Positions 63,823-64,000 of a stretch of DNA of 64,000 nt are shown here, piece after piece. The notes below the pieces were generated by a model. The model was not told where the DNA came from. It did not search any database and saw only the letters and a program-made list of their open reading frames with translations. The number at the start of each line of letters is the position of its first letter. The first letter of the stretch is position 1. The translations under genes and the position numbers were made by a program. Source of the DNA: Euryodendron excelsum (Eukaryota > Streptophyta > Magnoliopsida > Ericales > Pentaphylacaceae); the NCBI GenBank assembly GCA_033060915.1, contig CM065379.1, forward strand, positions 360,001-424,000, in the 5' to 3' direction.

Positions 63823-64000
63823 GTTTGGACTACAGGTCCAATATTTTCATCTTCTGGTGTTTGAACTACTGGTTCAAATACTTTACATTATGCTAGTGAG
63901 TTTAATTCTAACTCTGTAATTTCTTTTCATCGATGATATTATCGACATTTGTCGACTATCTGTGGTTTCGTCTATTACTTCTGGTAATTATATTTACATA

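Larger units (their letters stand above)
55890..64000 (-). mobile_element. Tork-like Copia element, minus strand, split by two solo LTRs
   Basis: Its LTR (ending ACCTCACAACA at 56103) is followed by the polypurine-tract complement CTCCCCTTTAAATG, then 3' untranslated repeats, RNase H (56464-56691), and RT (56874-57110). Coding continues beyond the Ogre-like LTR (57506-62219) and the 1.3-kb LTR (62519-63822), and off the window edge. It is inactive: many stops. Confidence 0.8.

Overview
This window is nuclear DNA of a flowering plant, most likely a eudicot. It is AT-rich, mostly non-coding, carries spliced genes with GT-AG introns, and is dominated by nested LTR retrotransposons of plant-specific lineages: Copia with tRNA-Met primer sites, a SIRE-like Copia with an env-like ORF, Tat/Athila-type Gypsy, and giant Ogre-like LTRs. 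No prokaryotic or organellar gene cluster, rRNA, tRNA or CRISPR array was seen. The species cannot be named from this sequence.

Layout. 1-5300: decayed Copia integrase remnant, then minus-strand Athila-like Gypsy debris with primer-site/LTR junctions near 2720 and 4160. 5329-9960: a minus-strand Copia element, internally deleted, with a 5-bp target duplication (CTGGT). It is inserted in one copy of a ~1.9-kb block (4819-11360) that recurs at 17096-18945. Between the two copies lies a non-coding LTR element (11708-16924, duplication GTACC, two 634-bp LTRs). 18959-26774: 5' part of a plus-strand Tat-type Gypsy element (LTR, primer site, broken gag and protease). It is split by a truncated LTR and a ~4.7-kb Ogre-like LTR, and cut off at 26775 by an opposite-strand Ogre-like LTR fragment with a 30-bp minisatellite.

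29037-34000 is lower-copy DNA with two exons of an NDR-type AGC kinase (minus). 33975-34932 is a short TRIM-like element. 35247-41641 is a decayed SIRE-like Copia element (plus; pol, env-like region, 3' LTR). 41898-41986 is a frameshifted exon of an RPF1-like Brix protein. 42675-43637 (minus) is the clearest intact gene, a plant multi-pass membrane protein of unknown role. 44697-44808 is a run of 112 G. 48668-55603 (minus) is an ARV1-like lipid/sterol homeostasis gene in at least eight exons, with a 5.35-kb intron holding an RTE-type LINE and several MITE-like elements.

55890-64000 is a minus-strand Copia element broken by two complete solo LTRs: a 4714-bp Ogre-like one (57506-62219, duplication TAGGC) and a 1304-bp one (62519-63822, duplication GTTTG).

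The interest lies in the insertion nest and its scars rather than in a coordinated gene system. I found no convincing new enzymatic or defence system. The best leads are the palindromes just upstream of the TATA box in two Ogre-like LTRs, the altered zinc-ribbon and exon-4 structure of the ARV1-like gene, the target-junction tandem duplication in the 5.3-kb Copia element, and the LTR-like DNA in front of the SIRE env-like ORF.
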